This document shows positions 62,503 through 64,000 of a DNA stretch of 64,000 nucleotides, one piece after another. The stretch comes from Pseudomonas sp. TH43 (GTDB lineage: Bacteria; Pseudomonadota; Gammaproteobacteria; Pseudomonadales; Pseudomonadaceae), in contig NZ_JAEKFI010000001.1 in assembly GCF_016650635.1 (NCBI RefSeq), positions 124,001 through 188,000 on the forward strand, in the 5' to 3' direction. Made by a program: the position numbers and the translations under genes. A model generated the notes under the pieces. That model did not search any database and was not told the DNA's origin. It was given only the letters and a program-made list of their open reading frames with translations. Positions within the stretch are counted from its first letter, which is position 1. Every line of letters begins with the position of its first letter.

Positions 62503-64000
62503 TCAGCTCACTTTGGGATTGACCGGCGCGTTTTGCGGCACTTTGCCCGCCTTGTCAGTTGCGGCCAACTTCGGAACCAACGGCGCAAGAATCCCGATGC
62601 CGGTACCTACCCCAGGCGCACCACCGGTATTCGCCTTGACCTCAGCGCCGCTGATGGTCACGCCACCGGCATCGACCTTCACAAAACTGCCGCCAGCCTT
62701 GGCCGTCAGCTCCATGCCGCCCTCAACCACAACCTTCGCACCCGCGTGGTAGTGAATCTCGGTCCCGGCCTCGACAAACTGCGCCGTACCGACTTTCACA
62801 TGCTGGGTCACGCCCACGGTCAGGTGATCATCCGCGCGCATTTCACTGACGCGATCCAGATGGGTGATCCGGTGTTCTTCAACCTTGAATTCGCTCAGCG
62901 TATTGGCTTCGACGGTGTCGTGCCGTTCGTTGCCGACGCGGATCTTCTGGTCGTGCTCGATGTTCTCGTCCCAATCGCGCTGGGCGTGGATGTAGATCTG
63001 CTCGATGCCTTTCTTGTCTTCGATGCGGAACTCGTTATAGCCCTTGCCACCCGGCGAACTGAGGGTTTTGAAGGTGCTGCGGGTCTTGTTCGCTGGCAGG
63101 TCGTAAGGGACGACGTTTTCCTTGTGGTACAGGCAGCCGGTGACCAGTGGTTGGTCGGGATCGCCTTCAAGGAAGGTAACCAGCACTTCCATGCCGATAC
63201 GCGGGATGGCGAGGCCGCCGTAAGCGCTGCCGGCCCAGCCGCTGGCGACGCGCATCCAGCAGGTGGTTTTGTCGTCGGCCTGGCCGTCGCGGTCCCAGTG
63301 AAACTGCACCTTGATGCGGCCGTATTGATCGCAGTGGATTTCTTCACCCTGCGGGCCGGTGACGATGGCGGTCTGGCTGCCGAGGACTTTCGGTTTCGGG
63401 TGTTCGAGGGCAGGGCGGTAGTGCGCGTCCCATGGGGTGGCGAGGAAGCTGTTGCGGTAGCCCTGGTGGAAATCGCTTTTGTTGTCGGTGACGTCGCTGG
63501 TGACGTTCTCACCAAGCACTTGCGGCTGTTTGCCTTCGTGGAGGACTTCGAGCAACAGCCACATGTCGTTCCACTCGGCGCGCGGGTGTTCGGCGAGTGA
63601 GAGGAAATGGCCGCTGGTGAGCGTCGGTTCATCGCCTTTGCCTTCGGCGAGTTTGAAGTCGCTGCGATGGCGTTCCAGCGCACGGGTGGAGAGGAATTTA
63701 CCGCGCTCGCGGGTGGTGAAGCGGCCGGGATAATCGTAATCCTCCAGATCCGGGATGAATTCGGATTTTGCAGCGCCTTCGGGCCGGATCTGTGGTTTTT
63801 CGAAGTCATAATCGCGGCGGCTGACGCGGGTGGTGCGGGTTTCCAGGCGCAGGTTGAAGCGTTTGATCACCGGTTTGTCGGCGGCCATGCCGGAGTCTTG
63901 CTGGTAGCTCACGGCTTTGAGTTTGCGGAACACGGTCTGGTCGTCGCCGAACACCAGTTTGTGGCCGCTGCTGCTGTGCTGGAAGTGGAAGTGAATGCCT
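62503..64000 (-). CDS. vgrG: T6SS spike protein VgrG (TssI), partial
   Basis: The window holds about 499 C-terminal residues of VgrG; the frame is open across position 64000 and its start is outside. VgrG forms the trimeric tip of the type VI secretion tube. Family motifs are ETRTTRVSRRDYDFEKP, FLATPWDAHYRPALEHPKPKVLGSQTAIVTGPQGEEIHCDQYGRIKVQFHWDRDG, CWMRVASGWAGSAYGGLAIPRIGMEVLVTFLEGDPDQPLVTGCLYH and the beta-helix region with THLDRVSEMRADDHLTVGV. The C-terminus is short, with no fused toxin domain, so cargo is probably carried by PAAR or adaptor proteins. Confidence 0.95.
   Translation of the reverse strand, partial: GIHFHFQHSSSGHKLVFGDDQTVFRKLKAVSYQQDSGMAADKPVIKRFNLRLETRTTRVSRRDYDFEKPQIRPEGAAKSEFIPDLEDYDYPGRFTTRERGKFLSTRALERHRSDFKLAEGKGDEPTLTSGHFLSLAEHPRAEWNDMWLLLEVLHEGKQPQVLGENVTSDVTDNKSDFHQGYRNSFLATPWDAHYRPALEHPKPKVLGSQTAIVTGPQGEEIHCDQYGRIKVQFHWDRDGQADDKTTCWMRVASGWAGSAYGGLAIPRIGMEVLVTFLEGDPDQPLVTGCLYHKENVVPYDLPANKTRSTFKTLSSPGGKGYNEFRIEDKKGIEQIYIHAQRDWDENIEHDQKIRVGNERHDTVEANTLSEFKVEEHRITHLDRVSEMRADDHLTVGVTQHVKVGTAQFVEAGTEIHYHAGAKVVVEGGMELTAKAGGSFVKVDAGGVTISGAEVKANTGGAPGVGTGIGILAPLVPKLAATDKAGKVPQNAPVNPKVS

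Noticed and set aside
1..64000. CRISPR arrays, tRNA genes, IS elements
   Set aside because: No regularly spaced repeats with unique spacers, no cloverleaf-like sequence with CCA-end context, and no transposase-like protein was seen.

Overview
The window looks like a chromosomal segment of a fluorescens-group Pseudomonas, perhaps close to the koreensis or Pf0-1 subgroup. The base is GC-rich. It carries a complete Fap functional-amyloid operon, Pseudomonas-restricted families (DUF1652, DUF2790, DUF2834), a gnd-zwf-HAD operon, cptA, lpxO and a VgrG gene. Nearly every second intergenic gap holds REP/REPIN palindromes of the types common in this group. Genes sit on both strands in short operons. 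I see no tRNA, rRNA, IS element, prophage or CRISPR array.

Layout. 1-800: repeats and a cobalamin riboswitch. 800-7600: cobW, cobN and a ChlI/ChlD-type ATPase, the cobalt-insertion module of aerobic cobalamin synthesis. 7.8-13.2 kb: small proteins, LysR plus nitrilase, GNAT, a LEA lipoprotein and an NCS2 permease. 13.4-16.5 kb: LysR, a polyamine-type binding protein and an agmatinase-family enzyme. 16.6-19 kb: zapE, a DinB-fold protein and a GNAT. 19-23.6 kb: a small exported protein, a TonB siderophore receptor and cptA. 24.2-27.6 kb: gnd-zwf-HAD. 27.6-30.6 kb: nhaB and a delta-60 repeat protein. 31.5-38.2 kb: a sigma-54 activator and, converging on it, fapABCDEF. 38.3-41.3 kb: nicotinamide riboside uptake and kinase pair, and a chemoreceptor. 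41.6-53.5 kb: uppP, azoR, an alpha/beta hydrolase, an MFS transporter, ybiT, lpxO, ku and an aldose dehydrogenase. 53.7-57.8 kb: a GNAT-C39 protein divergent from a RimK-like ATP-grasp enzyme and a frameshifted CorA-like gene. 57.8-61.4 kb: an ilvA with an attenuator-like leader, ecotin and small proteins. 61.5-64 kb: a possible T6SS island edge, with vgrG running off the window.

Main points. (1) The ChlI-type and VWA-type chelatase subunits appear to come from one gene by -1 programmed frameshifting: an A AAA AAG heptamer, 5 nt, then a perfect 13-bp hairpin that starts at the stop codon. (2) A leader upstream of ilvA has an Ile/Thr-codon peptide and a clean 1:2/2:3/3:4 attenuator architecture, and the IlvA itself lacks the ACT regulatory domain. 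(3) The fap promoter region has a sigma-54 -24/-12 element and two matching 18-bp dyads 82 bp apart, which fits control by the sigma-54 activator encoded at the other end of the operon. (4) A whole REPIN sits in frame inside cobN, and three other genes take their TAG stop codon from REP sequence. (5) The GNAT-C39 / RLAN-ATP-grasp pair looks like a poorly characterised peptide-ligation or maturation system.
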